64,000 bases of DNA from Paraoerskovia sediminicola (GCF_030296575.1 NZ_AP027729.1:3162001-3226000); one strand, 5' to 3'. Numbered from the stretch's first letter, positions 26,964-38,134 are shown. Numbers and translations: made by a program. Notes: generated by a model from the letters alone, not told the origin.

Positions 26964-27302
26964 TCAGACGTTGAAGCCGAGGGCGCGCAGCTGCTCCTTG
27001 CCGTCGTCCGTGATCTTCTCCGGACCCCACGGCGGCATCCACACCCAGTTGAGGCGCATGCCGGCGACGATCCCGTCGAGGGCCTGCGAGGTCTGGTCCT
27101 CGATCACGTCTGTCAGCGGGCACGCCGCCGACGTGAGCGTCATGTCGATGATCGCGTGGTTGTTCTGGTCCACCTGCACGCCGTACACGAGGCCGAGGTC
27201 GACGACGTTGATCCCGAGCTCCGGGTCGATCACGTCGCGCATCGCCTCCTCGACGTCGGCGGCGGTCGGCGGCGTCGGGGCCGCGGGGGTGTCGGTGCTC
27301 AT
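26964..27302 (-). CDS. sufT: SufT, Fe-S cluster maturation protein (MIP18/DUF59)
   Basis: 112 aa. It carries the DUF59 signature MRDVIDPELGINVVDLGLVYGV and the conserved TSAACPLTDVIEDQ with one Cys, plus WMPPWGPEKITDDGKEQL near the end. SufT assists Fe-S protein maturation, especially under high demand. Last gene of the suf operon; its start overlaps the sufU stop by 4 nt (ATGA). Confidence 0.93.
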   Translation of the reverse strand: MSTDTPAAPTPPTAADVEEAMRDVIDPELGINVVDLGLVYGVQVDQNNHAIIDMTLTSAACPLTDVIEDQTSQALDGIVAGMRLNWVWMPPWGPEKITDDGKEQLRALGFNV

Positions 27303-27805
27303 GCCTGCTCCTTCGTCGTGAGGACTCCGGCCGTCACCAGCGAGTCCTTGAGCGCTGCCCAGCCGAGCAGCGCGCACTTGATCCGTGCGGGGTACTGCGA
27401 GACCCCGGTGAACGCGACCGCGTCACCGATGGCCTCCTCGTCGTCATCGTCCTCGAGACCCTTGCCCCGGGTCGTCATCAGCTCCCGGAAGATCTCCCCG
27501 AGGCGCTCGGCCTCGGTCACGGGCTGTCCCGCGACGAGGTCGTGGAGCACGGAGATCGAGGCCTGGGAGATGCTGCACCCCTGACCCTCCCAGCTCACGG
27601 CGTCGACCGTGGCGACAGGCACGCCGTCTGCGCCCGGACGCTCGACGACGTCGACGCGCAGGGTCACCTCGTCGCCGCAGGTGGGGTTCACCTGGTGCGA
27701 CTCGCTGCCCACGTGTCCGGGCGCGATCTCGATCAGACCCTTGCCCTGCGGGGACTTCGCGTGGTCGAGGATCACCTGCTGGTACATCTGCTCGAGCGAG
27801 CTCAT
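27299..27805 (-). CDS. sufU: SufU-type Fe-S cluster assembly/sulfurtransferase protein
   Basis: 168 aa. It has SLEQMYQQVILDHAKSP at the N-terminus and three conserved Cys in NPTCGDEV, GQGCSISQASISVL and IKCALLGW, which with an Asp bind Zn in SufU. SufU accepts persulfide sulfur from SufS by zinc-ligand swapping and passes it to SufBCD. Located directly downstream of sufS (72 bp) and overlapping sufT. Confidence 0.95.
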   Translation of the reverse strand: MSSLEQMYQQVILDHAKSPQGKGLIEIAPGHVGSESHQVNPTCGDEVTLRVDVVERPGADGVPVATVDAVSWEGQGCSISQASISVLHDLVAGQPVTEAERLGEIFRELMTTRGKGLEDDDDEEAIGDAVAFTGVSQYPARIKCALLGWAALKDSLVTAGVLTTKEQA

Positions 27806-27877
27806 CGGTACGTCGTCCTCCGGTCGTTCGTCCAGGTCGTCTCGGTTCGGGGCGCGCCGGGGCGCGCGAGGGGCGGC

Positions 27878-29323
<1,446 letters not shown>

Positions 29324-30094
29324 TCAGACGGTGGCTGCGCCCGCGCCCTCGAGGTAGCGGTCGTAGCCCTCGTCCTCGAGGCGGTCAGCCAGCTCGGGGC
29401 CGCCCTCCTCGGCGATGCGTCCGCCGACGAACACGTGGACGAAGTCCGGCTTGATGTAGCGCAGGATCCGCGTGTAGTGCGTGATGAGCAGGATCCCGGC
29501 GTCCGTCGACTCCTTGACGCGGTTGACGCCCTCGGAGACGACCCGCAGCGCGTCGACGTCGAGACCGGAGTCGGTCTCGTCCAGGACGGCGAACTTCGGC
29601 TTCAGCAGCTCGAGCTGCAGGATCTCGTGGCGCTTCTTCTCGCCACCGGAGAAGCCCTCGTTCACGGAGCGCTCGGCGAAGGCGTTGTCCATGCGCAGCT
29701 GCTCCATGGCGACCTTGACGTCCTTGACCCAGTGGCGCAGCTTGGGGGCCTCGCCGTCGATCGCGGTCTTGGCCGTGCGGAGGAAGTTCGAGACGGAGAC
29801 GCCAGGGACCTCGACGGGGTACTGCATGGCGAGGAAGAGTCCGGCGCGAGCGCGCTCGTCGACCGTCATGGCGAGGAGGTCCTCGCCGTCCAGGGTCACG
29901 GTGCCCTGGGTGATCTGGTACTTCGGGTGACCGGCGAGGGAGTACGCGAGCGTCGACTTGCCGGAGCCGTTGGGCCCCATGATCGCGTGGGTCTGGCCGC
30001 TGTCGATGGTGAGGTCGACACCGCGCAGGATCGGCTTGGGGCCTTCCTTGGTCTCGACGCTGACGTGCAGGTCGTGGATCTCGAGCGTGGGCAT
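29324..30094 (-). CDS. sufC: SufC, ABC-type ATPase of the SufBCD scaffold
   Basis: 256-aa soluble ABC ATPase driving cluster assembly on SufB-SufD. Walker A GPNGSGKSTL, signature FSGGEKKRHEILQLELLKP and Walker B FAVLDETDSGLDVDALR are all present, the last with the DETDSGLD typical of SufC. It follows the Rieske protein by 18 bp. Confidence 0.97.
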   Translation of the reverse strand: MPTLEIHDLHVSVETKEGPKPILRGVDLTIDSGQTHAIMGPNGSGKSTLAYSLAGHPKYQITQGTVTLDGEDLLAMTVDERARAGLFLAMQYPVEVPGVSVSNFLRTAKTAIDGEAPKLRHWVKDVKVAMEQLRMDNAFAERSVNEGFSGGEKKRHEILQLELLKPKFAVLDETDSGLDVDALRVVSEGVNRVKESTDAGILLITHYTRILRYIKPDFVHVFVGGRIAEEGGPELADRLEDEGYDRYLEGAGAATV

Positions 30095-30112
30095 ATCAGT
30101 TCTCCAGGAAGT

Positions 30113-30460
30113 TCAGTGCGTGGCTGTGGTGACGTTCGCGTCGACGTCGACGAGCACGTGCTCGCCGTCGACGGTCACGGTGTACACGGGGACGGGACGG
30201 GTGGCGGGGAGCTGCTTGGGCTCTCCGGTGCGCAGGTCGAACTGCGAGCCGTGGAGCCAGCACTCGATGAGGCAGCCCTCGACCTCGCCCTCGGAGAGCG
30301 ACACGGCCCCGTGGGAGCAGATGTCGGAGACGGCGTGCCAGCCGCCGTCGGAGTCGCGGGCCACCGCGACCTCGACGGGTCCGTCCGACCCGTCGAGCGT
30401 GACCTTGAGCGTCCCCTCGACGGGGACGTCGGAGACGCGGCAGGCGACCTGCGCGGTCAT
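30113..30460 (-). CDS. Rieske [2Fe-2S] ferredoxin-like protein of the suf operon
   Basis: 115 aa with the Rieske motif CSH ... CWLH (ICSHGAVSL, IECWLHGSQFDLRTG), ligating one [2Fe-2S] cluster by two Cys and two His. Such small ferredoxin subunits resemble those of non-heme dioxygenases and are a regular member of actinobacterial suf operons between sufD and sufC. They probably supply electrons during assembly; this is inference. The start overlaps the sufD stop by 4 nt. Confidence 0.9.
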   Translation of the reverse strand: MTAQVACRVSDVPVEGTLKVTLDGSDGPVEVAVARDSDGGWHAVSDICSHGAVSLSEGEVEGCLIECWLHGSQFDLRTGEPKQLPATRPVPVYTVTVDGEHVLVDVDANVTTATH

Positions 30461-31731
30461 GCGGTGCCTTCGATCACGCTCATCGACTTGGCGAGCTCGG
30501 ACTCGATGGACGCGAGCAGGCGCTCCTCGACCTCGGGCACGCCGATCTCGTGGATCAGCTCGGCGAAGAACCCGCGGACGACGAGGCGACGGGCGTCGAC
30601 CTCGGGGATGCCGCGTGCCTGCAGGTAGAAGAGCTGCTCGTCGTCGAAGCGGCCGGTCGCGGACGCGTGGCCCGCGCCCTCGATCTCGCCGGTCTCGATC
30701 TCGAGGTTCGGCACCGAGTCGGCTCGCGCCCCGTCGGTCAGGACGAGGTTGCGGTTGAGCTCGTAGGTGTCGGTCGCCTCGGCGGCGGCCCGGATCAGCA
30801 CGTCGCCGACCCACACCGTGTGGGCGCCCTCGCCCTGCAGCGCGCCCTTGTAGGTGACGCGCGACTTGCAGGCCGGGACCGCGTGGTCCACGAACAGGCG
30901 GTGCTCCTGGTGCTGGTCGGTGTCGGCGAAGTACAGGCCGACCATCTCGACCTCGCCGCCCTCGGCGGTGAACTCTGCGTCGGGCGTGACCCGGACGACG
31001 TCGCCGCCGAAGGTCACCACGACGTGCTTGAGCTTCGCGTCCTTGCCGATGCGCGCCCGGTGAGAGCTCGCGTGGACGGCGCCGGCGTCCCAGTCCTGGA
31101 CCGAGACGACGGTGAGGTCTGCGCCCTCGTCGACGACGACCTCGACGGTCTGGGTGAGCGTGGCGGTCCCGACGTGGTCGAGGACGATCACGGCCTTGCT
31201 GTTCGGCCGCGCGTGGAGCACGACGTGGGCGGCCGTGGCGTCGGACGACGTCCCCTCCACCCGGATCGACGTCACCTCGGACGCGGTCGCGCCCTCGGGG
31301 ACGGTGACCAGGGTGGCCTCCTTGGCGGCGTGCCACGCGACGACCGCAGCGCGGTCACCCGGGCGACCGGCGGTGCCGACCCGCTCGTCGTCGCGGGCGA
31401 CGATCTCGACCTCGACCTCGGGCGCGTCGACGACCGTCGTGATGACGCCGGAGCCGGCGAGGTCCTCGTCGAACAGCGGCGTCAGGCGCGCGACGGGCGA
31501 GAAGCGCCACTCCTCCTCGCGCCCCGACGGCACGGGGATGTCGGCGAGGTCGAACGACGTGAGCCGCTCGGCGCGCGAACCCTGCGGCTTGCCGCCCACG
31601 CCGTGCGTGTGCGCGCCGTCCGCGGTCGCCCTGGAGTGGTCGGTGACGATGCCCTGGGGGCCCTCGTCACCGAACGCGGCGGCCTCGTCGGCCGACGCTG
31701 CCGTGAACTCTGTGGTGCTGGCGGTAGTCAT
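30457..31731 (-). CDS. sufD: SufD, Fe-S assembly scaffold subunit
   Basis: 424 aa. A variable N-terminus (SSRAERL-like LTSFDLADIPVPSGREEEWRFSP) leads into the right-handed beta-helix core. The C-terminal SufBD signature HASATGRFDDEQLFYLQARGIPE...LVVRGFFAELI follows. It forms the SufBC2D complex with the flanking products. It begins immediately after the sufB stop. Confidence 0.95.
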   Translation of the reverse strand: MTTASTTEFTAASADEAAAFGDEGPQGIVTDHSRATADGAHTHGVGGKPQGSRAERLTSFDLADIPVPSGREEEWRFSPVARLTPLFDEDLAGSGVITTVVDAPEVEVEIVARDDERVGTAGRPGDRAAVVAWHAAKEATLVTVPEGATASEVTSIRVEGTSSDATAAHVVLHARPNSKAVIVLDHVGTATLTQTVEVVVDEGADLTVVSVQDWDAGAVHASSHRARIGKDAKLKHVVVTFGGDVVRVTPDAEFTAEGGEVEMVGLYFADTDQHQEHRLFVDHAVPACKSRVTYKGALQGEGAHTVWVGDVLIRAAAEATDTYELNRNLVLTDGARADSVPNLEIETGEIEGAGHASATGRFDDEQLFYLQARGIPEVDARRLVVRGFFAELIHEIGVPEVEERLLASIESELAKSMSVIEGTA

Positions 31732-33177
31732 TCAGCCGACCGACCCTTCCATCTGCAGCTCGATGAGGCGGTTGAGCTCGAGCGCGTACTCCATGGGCAG
31801 CTCGCGCGCGATGGGCTCGACGAACCCGCGCACGATCATGGCCATGGCCTCGGTCTCGGTCATGCCTCGGGACATCAGGTAGAACAGCTGGTCCTCGCTC
31901 ACGCGGGAGACCGTGGCCTCGTGGCCCATCGACACGTCGTCCTCGCGGACGTCGACGTACGGGTACGTGTCCGACCGGGAGATCTGGTCGACGAGCAGCG
32001 CGTCGCAGAGCACGTTCGAGGCCGAGTGCTCGGCACCCTCGAGGACCTGGACCAGGCCGCGGTACGACGTCCGACCGCCGCCACGGGCGACGGACTTCGA
32101 GACGATCGACGAGGACGTGTGCGGAGCGGCGTGGACCATCTTCGAGCCGGCGTCCTGGTGCTGGCCCTCGCCGGCGAAGGCGATGGACAGCGTCTCGCCG
32201 CGGGCGTGCTCGCCCAGCAGGTAGATCGCCGGGTACTTCATGGTGACCTTGGAGCCGATGTTGCCGTCGACCCACTCCATCGTCGCGCCCTCGGCCGCGG
32301 TCGCCCGCTTGGTGACGAGGTTGTAGACGTTGTTCGACCAGTTCTGGATCGTCGTGTAGCGCACGCGGGCGTTCTTCTTGACGATGATCTCCACGACCGC
32401 CGAGTGCAGCGAGTCGCTCGAGTAGATCGGCGCCGTGCAGCCCTCGACGTAGTGCACGTACGAGCCCTCGTCGGCGATGATCAGCGTCCGCTCGAACTGG
32501 CCCATGTTCTCGGTGTTGATCCGGAAGTAGGCCTGCAGCGGGATCTCGACGTGCACGCCCGGCGGCACGTAGACGAAGGACCCGCCCGACCAGACGGCCG
32601 TGTTGAGCGCCGCGAACTTGTTGTCACCGGACGGGATGACGGTGCCGAAGTACTCCTCGAACAGCTCCGGGTGCTCGCGCAGTCCGGTGTCGGTGTCCAT
32701 GAAGATGACGCCCTGCTCCTCCAGGTCCTCGCGGATCTGGTGGTAGACGACCTCGGACTCGTACTGCGCCGCGACACCCGCGACGAGGCGCTGCTTCTCG
32801 GCCTCGGGGATACCCAGGCGGTCGTACGTCGCCTTGATGTCCTCGGGCAGCTCCTCCCAGGAGGTCGCCTGCTTCTCCGTGGAGCGCACGAAGTACTTGA
32901 TGTTGTCGAAGTCGATGCCCGACAGGTCGGAGCCCCAGTTCGGCATGGGCTTCTTGTCGAAGAGCTTGAGCGCCTTCATGCGGCGCTTCAGCATCCACTC
33001 GGGCTCGCTCTTCAGGTTGGAGATGTTCTGCACGACGGCCTCGGAGAGGCCACGCTGCGCGGACATGCCGGCCGCGTCGCTGTCGTGCCAGCCGTACTCG
33101 TACGAGCCGATCGACGCGATGATCTCGTCGTCCGACTGCGGGCTCACGTTCGGTGTGTCCTGCGTGGGAGCACTCAT
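31732..33177 (-). CDS. sufB: SufB, Fe-S assembly scaffold subunit
   Basis: 481 aa. It starts from [20 protein letters not shown] and includes [54 protein letters not shown] and the C-terminal [20 protein letters not shown]. The Cys in [10 protein letters not shown] is among conserved SufB residues implicated in cluster nucleation. No intein is present, unlike M. tuberculosis SufB (Rv1461). One base separates its ATG from the sufR stop. Confidence 0.97.
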   Translation of the reverse strand: MSAPTQDTPNVSPQSDDEIIASIGSYEYGWHDSDAAGMSAQRGLSEAVVQNISNLKSEPEWMLKRRMKALKLFDKKPMPNWGSDLSGIDFDNIKYFVRSTEKQATSWEELPEDIKATYDRLGIPEAEKQRLVAGVAAQYESEVVYHQIREDLEEQGVIFMDTDTGLREHPELFEEYFGTVIPSGDNKFAALNTAVWSGGSFVYVPPGVHVEIPLQAYFRINTENMGQFERTLIIADEGSYVHYVEGCTAPIYSSDSLHSAVVEIIVKKNARVRYTTIQNWSNNVYNLVTKRATAAEGATMEWVDGNIGSKVTMKYPAIYLLGEHARGETLSIAFAGEGQHQDAGSKMVHAAPHTSSSIVSKSVARGGGRTSYRGLVQVLEGAEHSASNVLCDALLVDQISRSDTYPYVDVREDDVSMGHEATVSRVSEDQLFYLMSRGMTETEAMAMIVRGFVEPIARELPMEYALELNRLIELQMEGSVG

Positions 33178-33178
33178 G

Positions 33179-34039
33179 TCAGTCCTTCCGCGTTCCAGGT
33201 GCTTGAGGTGGTCGGGGGAGCTGTGCTGCTGGGTCTGCTGCTCGGTCTGCTGGGCCGTCCGACGGGTCGCCGGACGCGGTTCTGGGGATCGGGACGTTCG
33301 TCGTGCAGGCGTGACCGCCGCCGGCGAGCGTCGCCAGCCGCTGGACGTGGGACCCGAGGAGCCGCGAGAACGCCTCCGCCTCGGCCTCGCACAGCTGCGG
33401 GAACTCCTCCGCCACGCGTTGCACGGGGCAGTGCCCCTGGCACAGCTGGAGGGCGAACCCGCCCGGGACGGGACGCAGGCTCGACGCGAAGCCCTCGTCC
33501 GCGAGCACCTGGGTCAGCTGCCGCGCCCGGCCCGCGACGTCGTCCGCGTCGATCGCCGCTGAATTGCGCTGGACGAACTCGTCGAGGCGGGCGCGGGCGA
33601 AGGTCTCGACCGCCTCGCTCCCGGCGGACTCGGCGAGGAACCGCAGCGCCTGGGACGCGAGGTCCGGGTACGCGGCGGAGAGCTCGGACTGGCCGCGCGT
33701 CGTCGCGACGAAGCGGCGCGCCGGGCGGCCGCGGGAGCCGTCGCCGTGCGGGGTCCGGTACTCGGAGATGAGCGCCTCCGCCTCGAGGAGACCGAGGTGG
33801 CGACGGACGCCGGCCGGGGTGAGCCCCAGGGTCCGAGCGAGATCCGCGGCGCTCACCGGGCCGTCGGTGACGACGTGGTTGAGCACGCGCTCGCGCGTCG
33901 AGCCGTCGAGCTCGTCGCCGGAGGACATCACCGAGGTGGCGGGCGCGCGGGTCGGGGCCGGTGCCGATCCGGGCACGCGTGCAGGTGCGGGCGCGGACGT
34001 CGCCGGACGCGCGGTGGCACTCTTCGCGGACACTGTCAC
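33179..34039 (-). CDS. sufR: SufR, Fe-S-sensing repressor of the suf operon
   Basis: 286 aa. A disordered Ala/Pro-rich N-terminus is followed by a winged HTH ([34 protein letters not shown]). The C-terminal part carries Cys residues in [24 protein letters not shown] and ACTTNVP, the pattern that ligates a [4Fe-4S] cluster in mycobacterial SufR (Rv1460). Holo-SufR represses suf until clusters are damaged or iron is short. It is the first gene of the operon, hence autoregulated. The GTG start has AGGAGG 5 nt upstream; a second GTG two codons later is possible. Confidence 0.92.
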   Translation of the reverse strand: MTVSAKSATARPATSAPAPARVPGSAPAPTRAPATSVMSSGDELDGSTRERVLNHVVTDGPVSAADLARTLGLTPAGVRRHLGLLEAEALISEYRTPHGDGSRGRPARRFVATTRGQSELSAAYPDLASQALRFLAESAGSEAVETFARARLDEFVQRNSAAIDADDVAGRARQLTQVLADEGFASSLRPVPGGFALQLCQGHCPVQRVAEEFPQLCEAEAEAFSRLLGSHVQRLATLAGGGHACTTNVPIPRTASGDPSDGPADRAADPAAQLPRPPQAPGTRKD

Positions 34040-34160
34040 GCTCGCCTCCTCACGCCGTCGACTCCCGGGACGCGCAGCCGGACCACAGTCGATCCGCCGC
34101 GCGCACGTATATAGGAAACATCGTCGTGCTCTATTTGCGGATGCGCAAGCAAGGTGCGCC
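34040..34160 (-). promoter_or_regulatory. suf operon promoter/operator region with a small dyad
   Basis: An AT-richer patch in otherwise very GC-rich DNA. On the minus strand TATATA (around 34109-34114) is a -10 candidate, and TTGCG-CATC-CGCAA (34135-34148) is a perfect 5-bp-arm dyad just upstream. This places a candidate SufR site over the -35 side. No experimental motif is matched exactly. Confidence 0.45.
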
Positions 34161-34304
34161 TCACCCAGCACCGGCCCGGGGCTCTGTGATCCCCGAGATC
34201 CCGGGCTTCGTGACGGTCGGTGGCGAGCATCACACCGGAAGGCCGTCCGGGCGCACCCGGGCGCATCCGGGCGCGCCCCCACCCGCCCCCTAGACTCACG
34301 TCCC

Positions 34305-35255
34305 ATGCCCGACTCCCCCGCCGTCGTCGTCTCCGGGCTGCGCAAGTCGTACGGGTCGACCACCGCGGTGGACGGGCTGGACCTCAGCGCGGCCCGCGGC
34401 GCCGTCACCGCCGTGCTCGGCCCCAACGGCGCAGGCAAGACCACGACCGTCGAGTGCTGCGAGGGGCTGCGCCGCCCGGACGAGGGAACGGTCCGGGTCC
34501 TCGGACTCGACCCCCAGGACGACGCGCGCACGCTCCGGCCCCGGGTCGGCGTGATGCTCCAGGACGGCGGGCTGCCCACGGGTGTCCGTGCCCTGGAGAT
34601 GCTGGAGCACGTGGCGTCCATGTACGCGGACCCGCTCGACACCGACGCCCTCGCCGAGCGGCTCGGGCTCCACGGGTTCGCCCGCACCACGGTGCGCCGA
34701 CTCTCGGGCGGGCAACGTCAGCGGCTGGCCCTGGCGGCCTCCGTCGTGGGGCGGCCCGAGGTCGTGTTCCTCGACGAGCCGAGCGCCGGGATGGACCCGC
34801 AGAGCCGGCACGCGGTGTGGGAGCTCGTCCGCGAGCTGCGTGCGGACGGCGTGGGCATCGTGCTGACCACCCACCTGATGGACGAGGCCGAAGACCTGGC
34901 CGACCACGTGTACGTCGTCGACCGCGGCACCGTGATCGCGGAGGGTTCGACGGCCGAACTGCTCGCCTCGGGCGCTGCGGCGGTGCGATTCCGCGCACCG
35001 CGAGGGCTCGACGTCGCCGAGCTGGCGCGCACGCTCGCCGAGGGCGACCGGGCCCGCCGTGCCGACCCCGGGGGCCGGACGGTGACCGAGGACGCGCCCG
35101 GCGCCTACACGGTCCAGGGTGATGCCGACGCCGCGACGATCGCCGCCGTGACCCGCTGGCTCGCCGACCAGGACGTCCTGCTCACCGGCCTGACCGTGGG
35201 GCGCCGCACCCTCGAGGACGTGTTCCTCGACCTGACCGGACGGAACCTGCGATGA
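34305..35255 (+). CDS. ABC-2 type exporter ATP-binding protein
   Basis: 316 aa. Walker A GPNGAGKTT, Q-loop VMLQDGGLP, signature LSGGQRQRLALAASV, Walker B VVFLDEPSAGMDP and H-loop TTHLMDEAEDLADHV form a DrrA/CcmA-like ATPase. A C-terminal extension (LEDVFLDLTGRNLR) is typical of daunorubicin-type exporters. It pairs with the overlapping permease (ATGA). Substrate unknown; position just before ctaA is shared with many actinobacteria. The ATG lies 8 nt after TAGACT. Confidence 0.93.
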   Translation: MPDSPAVVVSGLRKSYGSTTAVDGLDLSAARGAVTAVLGPNGAGKTTTVECCEGLRRPDEGTVRVLGLDPQDDARTLRPRVGVMLQDGGLPTGVRALEMLEHVASMYADPLDTDALAERLGLHGFARTTVRRLSGGQRQRLALAASVVGRPEVVFLDEPSAGMDPQSRHAVWELVRELRADGVGIVLTTHLMDEAEDLADHVYVVDRGTVIAEGSTAELLASGAAAVRFRAPRGLDVAELARTLAEGDRARRADPGGRTVTEDAPGAYTVQGDADAATIAAVTRWLADQDVLLTGLTVGRRTLEDVFLDLTGRNLR

Positions 35256-36013
35256 CCGACGACCGGACGCTCGCCGCACCGGCCTGGCGCCGGGTCGCGT
35301 CCCAGACCTCGTTCGAGACGCGCGCGATCCTGCGCAACGGGGAACAGCTCCTCATCACGATCATCATGCCCGTGCTGCTCCTCGTCGGGCTCACGCAGAC
35401 CGACCTCGTGGAGATCGACAGCCCCGGGGTCGCCCGGATCGACCTCGTCACGCCCGGGATCCTCGCCCTGGCCGTCATGTCGACCGCGTTCACCTCCCAA
35501 GCCATCGCGACAGCCTTCGACCGACGCAACGGCGTCCTGCGCCTCCTGGCCACCACTCCCCTGGGCCGCGGCGGCCTGCTCGCGGGCAAGATCCTCGGCG
35601 TCCTCGCCGTCGAGATCGTCCAGGTGGTCGTCGTCGGAGCGGTGGCGCTCGGCCTCGGGTGGCGTCCCGAGCTCTCCGGGGTCCCGGCCGCGATCGGGGC
35701 GGTGCTGCTGGGTACGGCCGCCTTCACGTCGCTCGCCCTCCTGCTCGCCGGGACGCTGCGCGCCGAGGGCGTCCTGGCCGTGGCCAACCTGGTGCTGGTG
35801 CTCCTCGCCGTCGGCGGCGGCGTGCTCGTGCCCGCCGACCAGATGCCCGGCATCATGCAGCACGTCGCCGTGATCCTGCCCTCCGGCGCGCTCGGCGAGG
35901 CGATGCGCGGAGCCCTCATCGACGGCGGGGTGCCGTCGTTCTCGGTCGTCGTCCTGCTGGGGTGGACGGCGGCGCTCGGCTGGGGCGCGGGCAAGCTGTT
36001 CCGCTGGCAGTGA
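35252..36013 (+). CDS. ABC-2 type exporter permease
   Basis: 253 aa with about six hydrophobic segments (LLITIIMPVLLLVGL, GILALAVMSTAFTSQAIATAF, ILGVLAVEIVQVVVVGAVALGL, AIGAVLLGTAAFTSLALLLAG, VANLVLVLLAVGGGVLVP, VVVLLGWTAALGWGAG). The ABC-2 signature region is LRAEGVLAVANL. It forms the channel for the preceding ATPase. Confidence 0.9.
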   Translation: MTDDRTLAAPAWRRVASQTSFETRAILRNGEQLLITIIMPVLLLVGLTQTDLVEIDSPGVARIDLVTPGILALAVMSTAFTSQAIATAFDRRNGVLRLLATTPLGRGGLLAGKILGVLAVEIVQVVVVGAVALGLGWRPELSGVPAAIGAVLLGTAAFTSLALLLAGTLRAEGVLAVANLVLVLLAVGGGVLVPADQMPGIMQHVAVILPSGALGEAMRGALIDGGVPSFSVVVLLGWTAALGWGAGKLFRWQ

Positions 36014-36143
36014 CCCACCCGGCGAGCAACCCTGCCCGGTTCTCCGGTCGGGCCGTCGTCACGACGCCCTGACCGGATCCACGTCACATCCCGAGGCCCC
36101 TTCACGTGCCTGTCGGACGGCGTCGCGCGGCTACCGTGGTCCA

Positions 36144-37085
36144 GTGAGCACACAGCAGGTGGACGAGAGCACTCCCGCGGCGCACGAGCAAGGCTTCCTC
36201 GCCTCCGCCCGACGATGGACGCACCCCGTGCTCGTCGCCAACCTCGTCGCGCAGATCGGGATCATCGTCACCGGCGGCGCCGTCCGCCTCACCGGGTCCG
36301 GTCTGGGCTGCTCGACGTGGCCACAGTGCGAGCCCGGACAGTTCACCGCGAAGTTCCACCCGGAGACGTCGTACCACCAGTACATCGAGTTCGGGAACCG
36401 CACCCTCACCGGGGTGCTCGGCGTGATCGCCGTGGCCGTCGCGATCCTCGTGTGGTCGGACAAGAGCCGCAGCACGGGATACCGCTGGCTCGGGCTGGCC
36501 CCGCTGATCGGGGTCGCCACGCAGGCGGTGCTCGGCGGGATCGTCGTGCGCTTCCACCTGGACCCGGCGCTCGTGTCCCTGCACTTCATCGTCTCGGCCG
36601 CTCTGGTGGCGCTCTCGCTGCTGCTCCTGCACCGGCACGCCGAGGGCGACGCGCCGCCGGTCGCGGTGGTCGGACCCCTCAACCGTGCGCTCGGCCGGAC
36701 CCTCGCCGTGCTCGCCGTGCCCGTCGTCGTCCTCGGCGTCGTCGTGACCGGAGCCGGGCCGCACGGCGGTGACGACGAGGTCGCATACCGCCTGGCGCTC
36801 GACCCCGCGCTGATGACGCGGTTCCATGCGGCGTCGGTCTGGCTCTTCGTCGCCGTGCTCGTCGCGTACCTCGTCGTGGCGCTGCGGACCGGGGCGCCCG
36901 CTGCCGTGCGGCGCGCGGCGTGGCTCCTGCTGGCCATCACCCTCGCGCAGGGAGCGATCGGCTACGTGCAGTACTTCACCGGCCTGCCCGAGCTGCTGGT
37001 GGGGCTGCACATGCTCGGCGCCGCGCTCCTCGTCGCCGGCACGACCAGACTCGTCCTGAGCATGCGCACACGCGCGGCCGTCTGA
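36144..37085 (+). CDS. ctaA: Heme A synthase (COX15/CtaA)
   Basis: Converts heme O to heme A for aa3-type cytochrome oxidase. 313 aa with eight predicted helices in two four-helix halves. VNLVAQ-like LVAQIGIIVTGGAVRLTGSGLGCSTWPQCEPG contains the conserved Cys pair, and heme-ligand His residues lie in EFGNRTLTGVLG-adjacent segments, LVSLHFIVSAAL, RFHAASVWLF and LVGLHMLGAAL. GTG start; TACCGT lies exactly 6 nt upstream, suggesting a leaderless mRNA. Functionally linked to the SURF1 gene. Confidence 0.95.
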   Translation: MSTQQVDESTPAAHEQGFLASARRWTHPVLVANLVAQIGIIVTGGAVRLTGSGLGCSTWPQCEPGQFTAKFHPETSYHQYIEFGNRTLTGVLGVIAVAVAILVWSDKSRSTGYRWLGLAPLIGVATQAVLGGIVVRFHLDPALVSLHFIVSAALVALSLLLLHRHAEGDAPPVAVVGPLNRALGRTLAVLAVPVVVLGVVVTGAGPHGGDDEVAYRLALDPALMTRFHAASVWLFVAVLVAYLVVALRTGAPAAVRRAAWLLLAITLAQGAIGYVQYFTGLPELLVGLHMLGAALLVAGTTRLVLSMRTRAAV

Positions 37086-37190
37086 CCGGCTCACCGCCCG
37101 TCTCCCGCTAGCCTCGGCCCGACCCCATCGGCAGGTCGCCCGCCGCGATCCGTCCGGCCGACACGAGTCGAGCGCGAGTAAGGTGCGACC

Positions 37191-37819
37191 ATGCCTGACG
37201 ATCTGTCCGAGGAGACTCGAAAAGTCCCGAGGAGCGTCGTCGTCGTCCTCGCGCTCGTCGCGCTCTGGTCCTTCGTCTCCGCCGGCGCGGCGATCGTCGC
37301 AGCCATAGGCACGAGCACGGATCACGAGGCGGTTGCCGACGTACCGCTGTCAACGGCCGACGTGGAGCAGGTGTTCTCAGGCACCGACCCGCTGACGGTC
37401 GCTCCCGCCAACGGGAGCACCGCCGACCTCGTGGTCGGGGGCTCACGCCGCCGCTGACCCGGGCGTTCGCCCTTGCCTACGCGGTGGACGCGACGCTCGC
37501 CGCGGTGACGGGTGTCATCCTCGCCGTGCTCGCCGTCCGACTCTTCCGCACGGCGGTCAGGGCCTGGCGTGCTGGGGCGATCGCCGCCGTCGCCGTCGCC
37601 ACGACGACCGTGGTCCTCGGCTCTGCCGAGTCCTGGCTGGCGGCCCGTGCCGCCACGATGCTCAGTGAGGCGCTCCCTCACGGCGCAGGCACCGAGGTCT
37701 GGGAGACGACGGCGGAGATGAACCTCGACTTCGTCGGGACCGCGGTCGTGTTCGCCCTGGTGGGCGTCGCGCTCTACCGGACGGCGAGGCTGGACGCCGA
37801 CACCGAAGGGTTGGTCTAG
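37191..37819 (+). CDS. DUF2975-family membrane protein (apparent frameshift)
   Basis: Two open frames meet at the G-run 37437-37441. One added G joins ADLVVG to GLTPPLTRAFALAYAVDATLAAVTG and gives one 209-aa protein with four hydrophobic segments, the usual DUF2975 layout. The downstream 71-aa Cro/CI-type HTH begins right after the stop, the constant partner of DUF2975 genes (YoaS-YozG type). The role is unknown, possibly membrane-stress or developmental regulation. ATG is preceded by TAAGGT at exactly 6 nt, suggesting a leaderless transcript. Confidence 0.75.
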
Positions 37820-38035
37820 GTGCCTGCTGAGGGACACTCCGTCGTCTGCCATCTCGACCGGATCCTGGCGGAGCGCGAGATGTCGTTGGCCGAGCTGTCG
37901 CGTCGGATCGGCGTGTCCGTCGCCAACCTCTCCGTTCTGAAGAACGACCGGGCCAAGGCGATCAGGTTCTCGACGTTGACCGCCATCTGCACGGAGCTCG
38001 ACTGCACCCCCGGCGAGCTGTTCTCGGTGCGCTAG
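37820..38035 (+). CDS. YozG-type Cro/CI helix-turn-helix regulator
   Basis: 71 aa consisting almost only of an XRE HTH: LDRILAEREMSLAELSRRIGVSVANLSVLKNDRAKAIRFSTLTAICTELDCTPGELF. This is the short form that accompanies DUF2975 membrane proteins. GTG start directly follows the previous stop codon, so translation is coupled. Probably controls its own operon. Confidence 0.88.
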   Translation: MPAEGHSVVCHLDRILAEREMSLAELSRRIGVSVANLSVLKNDRAKAIRFSTLTAICTELDCTPGELFSVR

Positions 38036-38052
38036 CCGGACTCAGCAGGACT

Positions 38053-38070
38053 GGCCGGTCAGAGCCGGCC
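38053..38070. terminator. Short hairpin between convergent genes
   Basis: GGCCGG and CCGGCC arms around a 6-nt loop lie 18 bp after the HTH stop and 65 bp before the NUDIX stop on the other strand. A weak bidirectional terminator is plausible; there is no T-tract. Confidence 0.4.
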
Positions 38071-38134
38071 CGAGCACGCTCCAGCCGTTCTCACCGGTCC
38101 GTGACGGCGAGCAGCTCAAACCTCCGCGCGCCGA

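Noticed and set aside
30550..33771. 1073-codon plus-strand open frame
   Set aside because: Antisense to sufD, sufB and sufR; Arg/Asp/Leu/Val-rich without any motif.
37191..38035. Toxin-antitoxin pair (small membrane protein plus HTH)
   Set aside because: The corrected protein is a 209-aa four-helix DUF2975 protein, whose YozG-type HTH partner is a known regulator pair rather than a toxin-antitoxin system.
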